DNA of 64,000 nucleotides from Paracoccus maritimus (GCF_025195095.1 NZ_JANAVZ010000008.1:1-64000), one strand, 5' to 3'. Positions 34,496 to 45,157 are shown, counted from the first letter of the stretch. Translations and numbers: made by a program. The notes: generated by a model from the letters alone, not told the origin.

Positions 34496-37400
34496 TCAGA
34501 CGATATAGAAATCGCTGGCCGAAAGATCTAGGTCGGGGGCGAGGCGCGCGAACCTGATTGCGTCCTCCTGTCCCGACCCGTCCGCGTCGTAGGACAGAAA
34601 ACCGTTTCCGCTGTCATAGACGATGCGGTCGTCAGCGTCCTGTGCGGTGCCGCTTGAACTGCTGTGGAACGCGCCGAAGCTCAACGCGCCCGCGGCTCCG
34701 ATTCCGTCGAAAGCATCCGCGTCCAGCACGATCAGGTCGTCGCCCACCTCGAAATCCCTGATCCGGTCGATATTGCCATCGCCAAGCGCCGTCGAGAATC
34801 GGAAGCTGTCCTCGCCCGCGCCGCCGAACAGGACATCCGCACCCAGCCCGCCATCCAGCAGGTCCGAACCGGCGCCGCCGCGCAGCGTGTCCTGACCCGC
34901 CTCGCCGGGCTGGACCGGGGCCGGCGGAAATTCGACCGACACGTTCAGCTTGTAGGTCGATCCTTCGGGGACGGATTCGGACCAGCCATCGCCCGGTGCG
35001 TCAGGCGACCAGCTTCCTTCGAGGATATAGTAGGTTCCGGTTTCATCAACGGTGAAGACGGTGCTGGAATCGCGATTGCTGGTCGATCCCGGATCGCCGC
35101 CGCCATCGTCGTTCTGGGCGACGATGTTGCCATCGGCGTCCAGAAGCCTGACCCAGCTGTCATGAACGTCAGGGTCGGCGATGCCGTCGATATCGATGCT
35201 GATCACCGTCCCGGCCGCCAGGTCGATGCTGTAATATCCGCCTTCGCCGTTGCCGGTGGCATTGACCGTGGTGTGAAGAACGGTGGTCGAATCGAAGATG
35301 TCGGGATCGTCGGCCAGCGAGAAGTTGTCGGAGATATCGAACGCCGTTTCGATCGAGTTGTTCGCGGCATCCGGTCCCAGCGTCGCGTATCCGCTGCCCA
35401 TGCCGGGCTGCGGAACGGGATCGCCCTGATCTGCGAAGTCACCGATCAGACTGTCATCGCCGCGGCCCCCGCGCAGGTTGTCGTCACCACCCTGACCGAT
35501 CAGCATGTTGGCAGCGCTGTCCCCCCGCAGCCGGTCGTCGAACCCGGAACCCGAGATATTTTCGATCGAGACAAAGCTGTCCCCTGCCGATCCGCCGCTG
35601 GCCAGATTGACGCGAACGCCGGCGTCGGCCCACGCATAATCCGCCGTGTCGCGTCCCGCGCCGCCGTTCAGCGTGTCCTGTCCGGCGCCTCCCGCTAACG
35701 TGTCGTCGCCGCGGCCGCCCGACAGTTCGTTGGCCTGATCGTTGCCGATGATGTAGTCGTCATGGAAAGAGCCGATGGCGTTCTCGAACCCGGCAAGGAT
35801 GTCATGGCGGATGACGGTACCGCGTCCGACGATCTGCACGGGTCCGTCCGCATCGCCGCCGCTGGCAGTGCCCTGGGCCAGATCGATCCGGACGCCGGCG
35901 GGACTGGCATCATAGACGACGGTGTCGGTTCCGTCGCCGCCATCCAGGTAATCCTGCCCGGCACCCCCGATGATGGTATCGTCGCCGCCTTCGCCATACA
36001 GGATGTCACCGTCATTGCCGCCATCCAGAATGTCGTTGCCGTCCCGGCCGTTGAAGTAATCACCGCCGCCTTGGCCGATGAAATGGTTCGCCGCTGATGT
36101 GCCGATGAAGCGGTCGATCCTGTCATCCGATCCGATCAGGTTCTCGATGCTGTAGAAGGTGTCGCCCGAGGCGGTGCCGCCGCTGGCGACGTTGGTTTCC
36201 AGGTTGACCAGCAGCTGGAACGGGCTTTCCTGGCTGAAATCGACCGTGTCGCTGCCGGCGCCGCCGCGGAAGACATCGACGCCTGCCTGACCGCGCAACA
36301 GGTCGTCGCCTTCGCCGCCGTCCAGAGTGTCGTCACCCGCGCCACCGACGATGGTGTCATTGCCGCGACCGCCATACAGCGCGTCATCACCGTCATCGCT
36401 TTCGGTCTGGTCGTCCAGATCTGCGACCGGGATCGTGTTGTTGATGTCGCGGCTGGCAAGTGAATCACGCCCCCCGATGATCAGGTCATCGCCACCCAGG
36501 CCGAAGATCGTGTTGCCGCCGGCGCCGCCGTCCAGCGTGTCGTTGCCCTGTTCGCCGAACAGGATGCTGGCAAGGGGCGGACCGCCATCGCCCGCCGGAT
36601 CTTCGTCATCATCGGGGCCGGGATCGACGGCGCTGCCGCCCGCGTAGATGATGTTTTCGACATTCGCCACATCGCCGATATTCAGCCCTTCGGTCACGAC
36701 GACGATCGTATCGTTGCCGCCGTCGGCCTCTTCTCGCACGATGTCATCCAGTGAATCGACGAAATAGACGTCATCGCCGCCATTGCCGGCCATGCGATCC
36801 GCGCCGCCCCGTCCGTCCAGCACGTTGTCGCCGTCATTGCCGATCAGGATGTCGTCGTGGCGGCTGCCGATTCCCTTCTCGATGTAATATTCCGTTTCGT
36901 CGGCGTTATGGCCGGCGAAGATCGAGACATTGTTGCTGTGTCCATTGACGCTGGAAAACTGGCCTGCGCGCAGGTCGAGGATCGTCCCGGCGGTCGAGCC
37001 CGAAAAGTCGATGGTGTCGTCGCCGCCGGTGTCGTGAATGACGAAGCCGATATCGTGCTGCATGCCCGATGCAGTCAGTTCGTAACCATATTCGGTGCTG
37101 TTGAACCCATAGACATTGTCGCCGGTGTTCAGGTTGATGGTCTGGTAGGTTCGCTGCCCGTCCTCATCCACGGTCGAGAAGAAGCGCCGGGTCACCGCCT
37201 CGATATCCGCCATCAGCGGGGTTACGGCCGACCAGCGGCTGTCCTCGCCCACGTCGATGCCGTCGAAATACGACATGACGCTGTATTGCTGGCGGTCATA
37301 GATCCAGGTGGCGTTGTTCAGATAGTTGATCTGCACGCCGCCGGGGCCGCTGTAATTGTAAAGACCGGGGTGGTTCAGGCCGAATTCATGGCCGAATTCA

Positions 37401-37837
37401 TGCACGAAGGAATCGAAGACATAGCCGCCGATATCGGTCTTGTTGGGTTCGGTATCGTGGAACCGCTGGCCGATGCTGACATAGCGGTTGCTGGAAAACG
37501 CGGACCCGTCGCTTGGTTCGCCCAACTCGGGGCTGACGACCTCCATCCAGTCAGTGTCGGAATCAAAGGGCGCGTCATCGACGATCTCGAATTCTAGGGG
37601 GGTGACAGAAGACCACATCGACAGCGCGCCGATCGCTGCGGCCTTGTAGTCCGGGTGATCGTTCAGTTCCGTGACGTTGATCCGCAGCGGCTCGGCCGCG
37701 ATTTCCGGCGTCAGGCTGCGATTCAGCGCGCCGACATAGTCGAGGAACGCGTCATAGTCTTCGCTTTTGGCATAAGGATTGTCCGGCGTCTGGTCGTTGA
37801 CCCACCATTCTTCATTGATCTGAGTTGCGCTTGGCAT
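34496..37837 (-). CDS. Serralysin-type RTX metalloprotease (peptidase M10) with PPC domain
   Basis: 1113 residues, from an ATG with GGGAGG upstream. The N-terminal M10 catalytic domain (about residues 1-250) has the full zinc motif HEFGHEFGLNHPG (His146, Glu147, His150, His156) and a Met-turn YSVMSYF (Met188). RTX calcium-binding repeats (GGxGxDxLx type) occur in several blocks from about residue 325 to 840 and again near 1000-1040. Between them lies a pre-peptidase C-terminal (PPC) beta-sandwich at about residues 855-990. The C-terminus DLSASDFYIV fits a type I secretion signal, so no N-terminal signal is needed. No type I secretion genes lie in the window. It is much longer than typical 480-residue serralysins. 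Confidence 0.88.
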   Translation of the reverse strand: MPSATQINEEWWVNDQTPDNPYAKSEDYDAFLDYVGALNRSLTPEIAAEPLRINVTELNDHPDYKAAAIGALSMWSSVTPLEFEIVDDAPFDSDTDWMEVVSPELGEPSDGSAFSSNRYVSIGQRFHDTEPNKTDIGGYVFDSFVHEFGHEFGLNHPGLYNYSGPGGVQINYLNNATWIYDRQQYSVMSYFDGIDVGEDSRWSAVTPLMADIEAVTRRFFSTVDEDGQRTYQTINLNTGDNVYGFNSTEYGYELTASGMQHDIGFVIHDTGGDDTIDFSGSTAGTILDLRAGQFSSVNGHSNNVSIFAGHNADETEYYIEKGIGSRHDDILIGNDGDNVLDGRGGADRMAGNGGDDVYFVDSLDDIVREEADGGNDTIVVVTEGLNIGDVANVENIIYAGGSAVDPGPDDDEDPAGDGGPPLASILFGEQGNDTLDGGAGGNTIFGLGGDDLIIGGRDSLASRDINNTIPVADLDDQTESDDGDDALYGGRGNDTIVGGAGDDTLDGGEGDDLLRGQAGVDVFRGGAGSDTVDFSQESPFQLLVNLETNVASGGTASGDTFYSIENLIGSDDRIDRFIGTSAANHFIGQGGGDYFNGRDGNDILDGGNDGDILYGEGGDDTIIGGAGQDYLDGGDGTDTVVYDASPAGVRIDLAQGTASGGDADGPVQIVGRGTVIRHDILAGFENAIGSFHDDYIIGNDQANELSGGRGDDTLAGGAGQDTLNGGAGRDTADYAWADAGVRVNLASGGSAGDSFVSIENISGSGFDDRLRGDSAANMLIGQGGDDNLRGGRGDDSLIGDFADQGDPVPQPGMGSGYATLGPDAANNSIETAFDISDNFSLADDPDIFDSTTVLHTTVNATGNGEGGYYSIDLAAGTVISIDIDGIADPDVHDSWVRLLDADGNIVAQNDDGGGDPGSTSNRDSSTVFTVDETGTYYILEGSWSPDAPGDGWSESVPEGSTYKLNVSVEFPPAPVQPGEAGQDTLRGGAGSDLLDGGLGADVLFGGAGEDSFRFSTALGDGNIDRIRDFEVGDDLIVLDADAFDGIGAAGALSFGAFHSSSSGTAQDADDRIVYDSGNGFLSYDADGSGQEDAIRFARLAPDLDLSASDFYIV

Positions 37838-38320
37838 GATTTGAACCTCCCTGTTCAACAACTTTGGGTGGATAATTCTGCGTCCGTCGACGCCATGAAG
37901 CAGCCACACGCATGGCGTGTAGTTTCTTTGATGTTTTCCACCTGAACCGATAGTGATCCGGCTTCCCGAAGCTGTCCATGAGTCTTGCTTTTGAAAATTG
38001 GAATTTTATTATTTATATAAAACAATGTATTGACGTTGATTTGAAATTGATCAGGCGAAAACTGGCCGGCCCATATCGGCGTATGGGCGATCTTGCGCCC
38101 GGACAGCGCGTAGGCTGAATTTCGCGCGCTTGATCCGGTGTCGGGGGGTGCGAACCGGCGAAGGTTGCGATCAACCCAAGGGATATCGTGCGGCACCGCG
38201 CCCGGTCGTTTCGCAAGATGCCGGTCGCCGACCCCGGCAGGCGCCGACGATCCCGCGCTGCGCCGGGCTTGTTCCGCATGGCCGGGCGTGAATAGGTAGC
38301 CCATCCGGACAGGAGATCGC
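37838..38320. other. 483-bp divergent intergenic region, protease / M24 peptidase
   Basis: No gene is supported here. The part 37985-38050 is strikingly AT-rich for this genome (for example TTTTATTATTTATATAAAAC near 38004) and probably contains the protease promoter on the minus strand. The remainder up to 38320 is GC-rich and featureless apart from short open frames without coding character. Confidence 0.5.
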
Positions 38321-39517
38321 ATGAACAGAACCGCCGCCACCGCCCCGAATTCCGATCTGGACAATGCCCTGCTGTCCTTTCGTCCGGTCTGCGCGACGCC
38401 AGTCACGGTCGCCGATCTTCAGGCGCGCCTCGCCGATCTGCAGGCGGCGATCCGGGCGGCGGGCCTTGCGGCGATCTGGCTGGACGGGTCCAGTTCGCTG
38501 ACCTATTTCACCGGGCTGCGCCTGGGTCAGTCCGAACGTATCCACGGCGCGCTGATTTCAGCCGACGGTCCCCCCGCCTATCTGACGCCGGTCTTCGAGG
38601 CGCCGAAGCTGGAGGCGATGCTGCAGATTCCCGGCACGATGCTGATGTGGGAAGAGGATGAAGATCCATTCGCGCTGGTCGCATCGCATCTTGAACGCCT
38701 GCCGGGCAGCGGCCTTGGGCTGGACCCGGCGACGCCGTTCCGGTTCGCCTCGCACATGATCACGGCGATGCACGGCCAGGTCAGTTCCGCGGCCGAGATC
38801 ATCGCAAGCCTGCGGCAGATCAAGTCTCCTCGGGAAATCGCCATCATCCAGACCGCGATGGATGTCAGCTGGAACGTCCAGCGCGCCGTTCATGCGGGGT
38901 TGCGTGCCGGGATCACGACGACCGAGGTGGGCCAGTTCATCGACGCGGCGCATCGGGCGTCCGGCATGAAGCCGCTGTTTCATGCGGTCCAGTTCGGTGC
39001 GGCGACGGCCTATCCGCACGGCGTACCTGACCCGCAGACGCTTTGCGAAGGGGACATGGTGCTGATCGACCTGGGCGGGACGTTGAACGGCTATCAGTCC
39101 GACATCACGCGCAGCTATGTCTTCGGCACCCCCACCGCGCGGCAAAGGCATCTGTGGCAGGTTGAACATGCGGCCCAAGCCGCCGCCTTTGCCGCCGCAC
39201 AGAATGACGCACCCTGCGAAGCGGTGGATGCGGCAGCCCGCAAGGTGATCGTCGCGGCGGGGTTCGGTCCCGGCCATGCGGTGCCCGGCCTGCCGCATCG
39301 GACGGGTCACGGGCTTGGTCTGGATATTCATGAAGAGCCATGGATCGTCAAAGGCAACCGGACCCTGCTGAAGCCGGGCATGGTGTTTTCGATCGAGCCG
39401 ATGCTGTGTGTCTATGGCGAATGCGGGATCCGGCTGGAGGATATCGTTCACATGACCGCAGACGGCCCGCGCTGGTTCAGCCCGCCGGCCGAGGCGATGG
39501 AGCGTCCATTTGGGTAA
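38321..39517 (+). CDS. M24 family peptidase (Xaa-Pro aminopeptidase/dipeptidase type)
   Basis: 398 residues. A creatinase-like N-terminal domain (about 25-160) precedes the pita-bread catalytic domain. The five metal ligands are visible: Asp in DLGGTLNGYQ and SDITRSY, His in HRTGHGLGLDIHEEP, and Glu in FSIEPML and GIRLEDIV. It removes N-terminal residues next to proline or cleaves Xaa-Pro dipeptides in the cytoplasm. It is co-directional with a dipeptide ABC importer 175 bp downstream, which would supply peptides to it. Confidence 0.87.
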   Translation: MNRTAATAPNSDLDNALLSFRPVCATPVTVADLQARLADLQAAIRAAGLAAIWLDGSSSLTYFTGLRLGQSERIHGALISADGPPAYLTPVFEAPKLEAMLQIPGTMLMWEEDEDPFALVASHLERLPGSGLGLDPATPFRFASHMITAMHGQVSSAAEIIASLRQIKSPREIAIIQTAMDVSWNVQRAVHAGLRAGITTTEVGQFIDAAHRASGMKPLFHAVQFGAATAYPHGVPDPQTLCEGDMVLIDLGGTLNGYQSDITRSYVFGTPTARQRHLWQVEHAAQAAAFAAAQNDAPCEAVDAAARKVIVAAGFGPGHAVPGLPHRTGHGLGLDIHEEPWIVKGNRTLLKPGMVFSIEPMLCVYGECGIRLEDIVHMTADGPRWFSPPAEAMERPFG

Positions 39518-39691
39518 GTAATATTGACCTTGCATCCCGCTTGCGGATCAGGCAGGGAATCGCCCCTGTAACTCGTTGCTAGTGGAACAACCTGCCCGTT
39601 CGGGTATATGCCTAATCAATACGCACCGCGAATCTCCCCTGGGGTGGCAACGCGGTCATCAGTTCAACAGAGAGCGAAAAGGATCATTCGC

Positions 39692-41293
39692 ATGAAATAT
39701 CTGTCCCGCAGCCTGCTGGCCGTTTCGGCGCTGGCTTTGACCACCGCCGTGGCCGAAGCAAAGACCTTTGTCTATTGCTCGGAAGCCTCGCCCGAGGGGT
39801 TCGATCCCTCGCCCTATACCGCAGGCACGACCTTCGACGCCTCGGCCCACCCGATCTATAACCGCCTGACCGAGTTCAAGAAGGGCACGACCGAGGTCGA
39901 GCCCGGCCTGGCAGAAAGCTGGGACGTGTCCGAGGATGGAACGGAATACACGTTCCACCTGCGCGAGGGCGTGAAATGGCAGTCCAATGACCGCTTCACC
40001 CCGACCCGCGATTTCAACGCCGATGACGTGGTCTTCTCGTTCGAGCGTCAGGGCGACCCCGACCATCCGTGGCACCAGTATATCCCCGGCATCACCTACG
40101 AATACTATACCTCGATGGACATGCCGAACCTGGTGAAGTCGGTCGAGAAGATCGACGACTACACCGTCAAGATCACGCTGAACCAGCCCGAAGCACCGTT
40201 CCTGGCCAACATCGCCATGCCCTTCGCGTCCATCGTCAGCAAGGAATATGCCGACACGCTGGAAGAGGCGGGCGCCAAGGAAGACCTGAACAACCTGCCG
40301 ATCGGAACCGGTCCGTTCAAGTTCGTCGCCTACCAGAAGGACGCGGTCATCCGCTACCAGAAGAACGCCGATTACTGGGGCGACGCGCCGCTGATCGACG
40401 ATCTGGTCTTCGCGATCACGCCCGATTCCTCGGTTCGTCTGCAGAAGCTGAAGGCCGGTGAATGCCACCTGATGCCCTATCCTTCGCCGGCCGACCTGGA
40501 ATCGATCCGCTCGGATGACAGTCTGAAACTGGACGAACAGCCCGGCCTGAACGTGGGTTATCTGGCCTACAACACCACGGTCGAACCCTTCGACAATCCG
40601 AAGGTCCGCAAGGCGCTGAACATGGCCATCAACAAGGAGGCCATCATCGACGCGGTGTTCCAGGGCGCAGCCGAACCCGCCAAGAACCCGATCCCGCCCA
40701 CCATGTGGTCCTATAACGACAGCATCGAGGACGATCCCTACGATCCCGAGGCCGCCAAGGCCATGCTGGAGGAAGAGGGCGTCACCGATCTGTCGATGAA
40801 CATCTGGGCGATGCCCGTTCAGCGTCCCTACATGCCCAACGCCCGCCGCACCGCCGAGTTGATGCAGGAGGACCTGTCCAAGGTCGGCGTCAGCGCCAAT
40901 ATCGTCTCGTACGAATGGGGCGAGTATCTGGCCAAGTCGATGGAGGCCGGTCGTGACGGCGCGGTGATCCTGGGCTGGACCGGCGACAACGGCGACCCGG
41001 ACAACTTCCTGTCGGTTCTGCTGTCCTGCGATTCCGCCAAGGAAGGCGGCGCGAACCGCGCATTCTGGTGCAACGAGGAGTTCTCGGATCTGCTGCAGCA
41101 GGCCAAGGTGACCGCGGATCAGGCCGAACGGACCGACCTGTATGAACAGGCGCAGGTCATCTTCAAGGAACAGGCCCCGTGGCTGACCATCGCGCATTCG
41201 ACCCAGTATGTGCCGATGTCGACCAAGGTTTCGGGCTTCAAGATGAGCCCGCTTGGCGATTTCACCTTCGAGGACGTGGATCTGGCTGAGTAA
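39692..41293 (+). CDS. dppA: Dipeptide/oligopeptide ABC transporter substrate-binding protein (DppA-like)
   Basis: 533 residues with signal peptide [23 protein letters not shown]. The mature SBP_bac_5 domain carries typical DppA-family stretches: [33 protein letters not shown], and the [20 protein letters not shown]-terminal half with a paired cysteine region. The start follows AAAAGG; in-frame codons upstream would precede the signal peptide with a non-signal leader and are rejected. It heads the dppABCDF-type operon. Ligand (dipeptides, haem or other) cannot be fixed by eye, but neighbouring M24 peptidase supports peptides. Confidence 0.88.
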   Translation: MKYLSRSLLAVSALALTTAVAEAKTFVYCSEASPEGFDPSPYTAGTTFDASAHPIYNRLTEFKKGTTEVEPGLAESWDVSEDGTEYTFHLREGVKWQSNDRFTPTRDFNADDVVFSFERQGDPDHPWHQYIPGITYEYYTSMDMPNLVKSVEKIDDYTVKITLNQPEAPFLANIAMPFASIVSKEYADTLEEAGAKEDLNNLPIGTGPFKFVAYQKDAVIRYQKNADYWGDAPLIDDLVFAITPDSSVRLQKLKAGECHLMPYPSPADLESIRSDDSLKLDEQPGLNVGYLAYNTTVEPFDNPKVRKALNMAINKEAIIDAVFQGAAEPAKNPIPPTMWSYNDSIEDDPYDPEAAKAMLEEEGVTDLSMNIWAMPVQRPYMPNARRTAELMQEDLSKVGVSANIVSYEWGEYLAKSMEAGRDGAVILGWTGDNGDPDNFLSVLLSCDSAKEGGANRAFWCNEEFSDLLQQAKVTADQAERTDLYEQAQVIFKEQAPWLTIAHSTQYVPMSTKVSGFKMSPLGDFTFEDVDLAE

Positions 41294-41322
41294 GCCCGTC
41301 CGCGTTACATTGGTCGACAGAC

Positions 41323-41351
41323 GAACGCGCGGGCCACAGACCCGCGCGTTC
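41323..41351 (+). terminator. Perfect 11-bp hairpin between dppA and dppB
   Basis: GAACGCGCGGG (41323-41333), loop CCACAGA, and the exact complement (41341-41351) fill the short dppA-dppB gap. No U-tract follows, and dppB starts 18 nt later, so it more likely stabilises the dppA 3' end and lowers expression of downstream genes than ends transcription fully. Confidence 0.65.
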
Positions 41352-41368
41352 TCAAAGGAAAGAGGCAC

Positions 41369-42376
41369 ATGGTCCGTTTCCTCCTCGCAAAGCTGCTGTA
41401 TCTGATCCCGACCTTCCTGGGGATCACCATCATCGCCTTCGGCTTCGTCCGCATCCTGCCGGGCGATCCGGTGCTGCTGATGGCCGGCGAACGCGGCGTC
41501 TCGCCCGAACGTCACGCCGAACTCAGCGCACAACTTGGCTTCGACAAGCCGGTGGTGATGCAGTATCTCGATTTTCTCTGGCGCTTGCTGCACGGGGATT
41601 TCGGCAATTCGCTGGTTACCAAGAAACCGGTCCTGACCGAGTTCCTGGCGCTGTTCCCTGCGACCCTGGAACTGGGGCTGTGTGCCATCCTGATCGCCAC
41701 GCTGGTCGGTGTTCCAGTCGGTGTCCTGGCCGCGATCAAGCGCGGCAGTTGGTTCGATCAGGTCTCGATGACCACCGCGCTGGTCGGGTTCTCGATGCCG
41801 ATCTTCTGGTGGGGCCTGCTGCTGATCATCTTCTTTTCCGGCTTTCTTGGCTGGACGCCGGTCTCGGGCCGGATCAGCCTGATGTATTTCTTTCCGCAGG
41901 TGACCGGCTTCATGCTGATCGACAGCCTGCTGTCGGGACAGCAGGGCGCCTTCATCTCGGCGGTCAGTCACCTGATCCTGCCTTCGGTCGTGCTGGCGAC
42001 GATTCCGCTGGCCGTGATCGCACGTCAGACACGGTCGGCCATGCTGGAGGTGATGGGCGAGGATTATGTTCGCACCGCGCGGGCCAAGGGCATGCCATCG
42101 CGCCGGGTGATCGGTGTCCACGCGCTGCGCAACGCGATGATCCCGGTGGTGACCACCATCGGTCTGCAGATTGGCGTGCTGATGGCTGGCGCGATCCTGA
42201 CCGAGACGATCTTCAGCTGGCCTGGCATCGGTAAATGGATGATCGATTCGATTTCGCGCCGTGACTATCCGGTGGTGCAATCCGGCCTGCTGCTGATCGC
42301 GGGCATGGTCATGATCGTCAACCTGCTGGTCGATCTGACCTATGGCCTCATCAACCCAAGGATCCGCGCGTCATGA
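41369..42376 (+). CDS. dppB: Dipeptide ABC transporter permease (DppB-like)
   Basis: 335 residues with about six membrane helices and the DppB/OppB N-terminus FLLAKLLYLIPTFLGITIIAFGFVR split by the usual periplasmic loop containing LPGDPV. The EAA-type loop DYVRTARAKGMPSRRV near residue 233 contacts the ATPases. It pairs with DppC, whose start overlaps its stop by four bases. Confidence 0.9.
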   Translation: MVRFLLAKLLYLIPTFLGITIIAFGFVRILPGDPVLLMAGERGVSPERHAELSAQLGFDKPVVMQYLDFLWRLLHGDFGNSLVTKKPVLTEFLALFPATLELGLCAILIATLVGVPVGVLAAIKRGSWFDQVSMTTALVGFSMPIFWWGLLLIIFFSGFLGWTPVSGRISLMYFFPQVTGFMLIDSLLSGQQGAFISAVSHLILPSVVLATIPLAVIARQTRSAMLEVMGEDYVRTARAKGMPSRRVIGVHALRNAMIPVVTTIGLQIGVLMAGAILTETIFSWPGIGKWMIDSISRRDYPVVQSGLLLIAGMVMIVNLLVDLTYGLINPRIRAS

Positions 42377-43272
42377 GCAATACCGCAGAACTTTCGACTG
42401 CCGCGATCCGCCGCCAGATGCTGGCCGAGTTCTGGTTCTATTTCCGCCAGAACCGTGGTGCCGTCGCCGGTCTGTTCGTCTTCATCCTGCTGGTGCTGAC
42501 TGCGGTCTTCGCATCTGTTCTGGCACCGCATGATCCGACCGCCCAGTATCGCGACGCGCTGCTGTTGCCGCCCGTCTGGCAGGAAGGCGGGCGGGCCGAG
42601 TTCCTGCTGGGCACCGATGCTGTGGGCAGGGACATGCTGTCGCGCCTGATCTTCGGGGCGCAGTATTCGCTGTTCATCGGTATCGTCGTCGTCTCGATCG
42701 CCCTGTTCGGCGGCATCTTCATCGGTCTGATCGCGGGCTTCTTCCGTGGCTGGGTCGATGCGCTGATCATGCGGGTGATGGACGTGATCCTGGCATTCCC
42801 GTCGCTGTTGCTGGCGCTGGTGCTGGTCGCGGTCCTTGGGCCGGGACTGACCAACGCGATGATCGCCATCGCCATCGTCTATCAGCCGCATTTCGCGCGC
42901 CTGACCCGCGCCGCCGTGATGGGCGAGATGCGGCGCGAATATGTCACCGCCGCCCGCGTGGCCGGTGCCGGAAACATCCGGTTGATGTTCAAGACCATCC
43001 TGCCCAACTGCCTTGCGCCGCTGATCGTGCAGGCCACGCTGTCGTTTTCGGCGGCGGTGCTGGATTCCGCGGCCCTGGGCTTTCTGGGCATGGGCGCGCA
43101 GCCGCCCGCGCCGGAATGGGGCACGATGCTGGCCGAGGCGCGCGAATTCATCCTGCGTGCATGGTGGGTCGTGACATTCCCCGGCCTGGCGATCCTGGTC
43201 TCGGTTCTGGCGATCAACATGATGGGCGACGGTCTTCGCGACGCGCTTGATCCGAAACTGAAGCGGAGCTGA
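42373..43272 (+). CDS. dppC: Dipeptide ABC transporter permease (DppC-like)
   Basis: 299 residues. The N-terminal OppC_N segment (FRQNRGAVAGLFVFILLV) is followed by a BPD_transp_1 domain with the HLLGTD-like FLLGTDAVGRDMLSRLIFG stretch and an EAA loop EYVTAARVAGAGN. It is the second channel subunit of the importer, translationally coupled to dppB and ending 3 bp before dppD. Confidence 0.9.
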   Translation: MSNTAELSTAAIRRQMLAEFWFYFRQNRGAVAGLFVFILLVLTAVFASVLAPHDPTAQYRDALLLPPVWQEGGRAEFLLGTDAVGRDMLSRLIFGAQYSLFIGIVVVSIALFGGIFIGLIAGFFRGWVDALIMRVMDVILAFPSLLLALVLVAVLGPGLTNAMIAIAIVYQPHFARLTRAAVMGEMRREYVTAARVAGAGNIRLMFKTILPNCLAPLIVQATLSFSAAVLDSAALGFLGMGAQPPAPEWGTMLAEAREFILRAWWVVTFPGLAILVSVLAINMMGDGLRDALDPKLKRS

Positions 43273-43275
43273 GCC

Positions 43276-44115
43276 ATGGCATTGCTGACCATCCGAAACC
43301 TGACCGTCAAGTTTGCGACGGCCACCGGCAGCTTCACCGCCGTGGACGGCATCGACGTGTCCGTGGACCGTAGCGAGGTTCTGGCCATCGTGGGCGAATC
43401 CGGGTCGGGCAAGTCGGTGTCGATGCTGGCGGTGATGGGGCTTCTGCCCGACACCGCCACCGTCACCGCCGACGAGATGACCTATGACGGTCAGGACATG
43501 CTGGCCATGACCACAGCGCAGCGACGCCGCCTGATCGGGCGCGAGATCACGATGATCTTCCAGGAACCCGTCGCCTCGCTGAACCCGTCCTTCACGGTCG
43601 GCTTCCAGATCGAAGAGGTGCTGCGCATCAATCTGGGCCTGTCGGGCAAGGCGGCCCGCGAACGCGCGCTGGACCTGTTCCAGTCGGTCGGCATTCCAGA
43701 GCCGGAAGAAAAGCTGAAATCCTATCCGCACCAGATGTCGGGCGGGCAGTGTCAGCGGGTGATGATCGCCATCGCCATCGCCAGCAATCCACGACTTCTG
43801 ATCGCGGACGAACCCACGACGGCGCTTGACGTGACCATCCAGAAACAGATCCTGGATCTGCTGATGAGCCTGCAAGAGGATTACGGCATGGGCCTGATCC
43901 TGATCACCCATGATATGGGCGTCGTGGCCGAAACCGCCGACCGCGTCGTGGTGCAATACAAGGGTCGCAAGATGGAAGAGGCCGACGTTCTCAGCCTGTT
44001 CGAGAATCCGCAAAGCGCCTATACCCGCGCGCTGCTGTCGGCACTGCCCGAGCATGCGACCGGCGACCGTCTGCCCACCGTGGCGGACTTTTTCCAAGAG
44101 GAGGCCGTGCGATGA
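43276..44115 (+). CDS. dppD: Dipeptide ABC transporter ATP-binding protein (DppD-like)
   Basis: 279 residues with Walker [11 protein letters not shown]-loop [10 protein letters not shown], signature MSGGQCQRV, Walker B LLIADEP and H-loop THDMGVV. It is shorter than E. coli DppD (about 327) because the C-terminal oligo_HPY extension is reduced to a brief [15 protein letters not shown] tail, so the CxxxxxxC iron-sulfur-type cysteines seen in many DppD/OppD tails are absent. It overlaps dppF by four bases. Confidence 0.88.
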   Translation: MALLTIRNLTVKFATATGSFTAVDGIDVSVDRSEVLAIVGESGSGKSVSMLAVMGLLPDTATVTADEMTYDGQDMLAMTTAQRRRLIGREITMIFQEPVASLNPSFTVGFQIEEVLRINLGLSGKAARERALDLFQSVGIPEPEEKLKSYPHQMSGGQCQRVMIAIAIASNPRLLIADEPTTALDVTIQKQILDLLMSLQEDYGMGLILITHDMGVVAETADRVVVQYKGRKMEEADVLSLFENPQSAYTRALLSALPEHATGDRLPTVADFFQEEAVR

Positions 44116-44957
44116 CCCCTGTCGTCGAAGGACGCGCCATCGTTCAGGACTATCACGTTCCGGGCAGCATGATGCGCCGCGCCAAGACCGTTCGCGCGGT
44201 CAAGGGGATCGATTTCAGTGTCCAGAAGGGCAAGACGCTGGCCATTGTCGGGGAATCCGGATCCGGCAAATCGACGCTGGCGCGGATCGTTGCGCTGATC
44301 GACGCACCTTCGGGCGGTGAATTGCTGATCGACGGACACCCCGTGGACATCGCCGCGAAACGGCCAGGCCCGGAAATGCGGTCCAAGGTCCAGATGGTTT
44401 TTCAGAACCCCTATGGCAGCCTGAACCCGCGCCAGAAGATCGGCGACGTGCTGACCGAGCCGCTGATCATCAACACCGACACCCCTGCCGCAGAGCGCCG
44501 CGACCGCGCCAAGGCGATGTTGCAGAAGGTCGGGCTGATGCCCGAGCACTACAACCGCTATCCGCACATGTTCTCGGGCGGGCAGCGGCAGCGGATCGCG
44601 ATTGCGCGGGCGCTGATGCTGAATCCGTCACTACTGGTGCTGGATGAGCCTGTCTCGGCGCTGGACCTGTCGGTTCAGGCGCAGGTCCTGAACCTGCTGG
44701 CCGATCTGCAGGACGAGATGGGCCTGACCTATGTGTTCGTCAGCCATGATCTGTCGGTCGTGCGCTATATCGCCGACGAGGTGATGGTGATTTCAAAGGG
44801 CGAGGCCGTCGAACAGGCGTCGCGCGATCAGATTTTCTCCAATCCGACGCACCCCTATACGCAACAGCTGTTCGCGGCGACCCCGGTGACCGATCTCGAT
44901 GCGATCCGGGCGCGCGTGGCCCGCAGAAAGGCCGCGCGCGAGTCAGCGGCGGTCTGA
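44112..44957 (+). CDS. dppF: Dipeptide ABC transporter ATP-binding protein (DppF-like)
   Basis: 281 residues with Walker [11 protein letters not shown]-loop FQNPYGSLNPRQ, signature FSGGQRQRI, Walker B LVLDEPVSAL and H-loop SHDLSVV. Like dppD, it has only a short tail after FSNPTHPYTQQLFAATP. With DppD it forms the ATPase pair of the importer. It is the last gene of the operon; a strong hairpin follows 41 nt downstream. Confidence 0.88.
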   Translation: MTPVVEGRAIVQDYHVPGSMMRRAKTVRAVKGIDFSVQKGKTLAIVGESGSGKSTLARIVALIDAPSGGELLIDGHPVDIAAKRPGPEMRSKVQMVFQNPYGSLNPRQKIGDVLTEPLIINTDTPAAERRDRAKAMLQKVGLMPEHYNRYPHMFSGGQRQRIAIARALMLNPSLLVLDEPVSALDLSVQAQVLNLLADLQDEMGLTYVFVSHDLSVVRYIADEVMVISKGEAVEQASRDQIFSNPTHPYTQQLFAATPVTDLDAIRARVARRKAARESAAV

Positions 44958-44998
44958 TCCTTGTCGCCGAACGGCGGCTGCTGCTGCCGGGCGCGCAA

Positions 44999-45021
44999 GC
45001 GCCGCCCCGTCGGGGCGGCGC
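44999..45021. terminator. Strong GC hairpin between convergent dppF and fmdB
   Basis: Arms 44999-45009 and 45011-45021 are complementary (GCGCCGCCCCG and its complement), effectively a 10-bp stem with a 3-nt loop. It lies in the 200-bp gap between two convergent operons and can serve both. No other feature was recognised in 44958-45157. Confidence 0.6.
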
Positions 45022-45157
45022 CTACGATACGCGGTCCATCGCATGCCGCAGATCTGTTGCGACGCTGCGGGAACCGTTTTCGATCACGCGCATGGCAGGC
45101 AGAATTCACACATTCCGCGACGGCGACGCGATCCTGTCCACGCGGCCGGACGCGGGC

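Noticed and set aside
39659..42280. Minus-strand open frame of about 873 codons
   Set aside because: It is antisense to dppA and dppB, whose signal peptide and permease motifs are clear.
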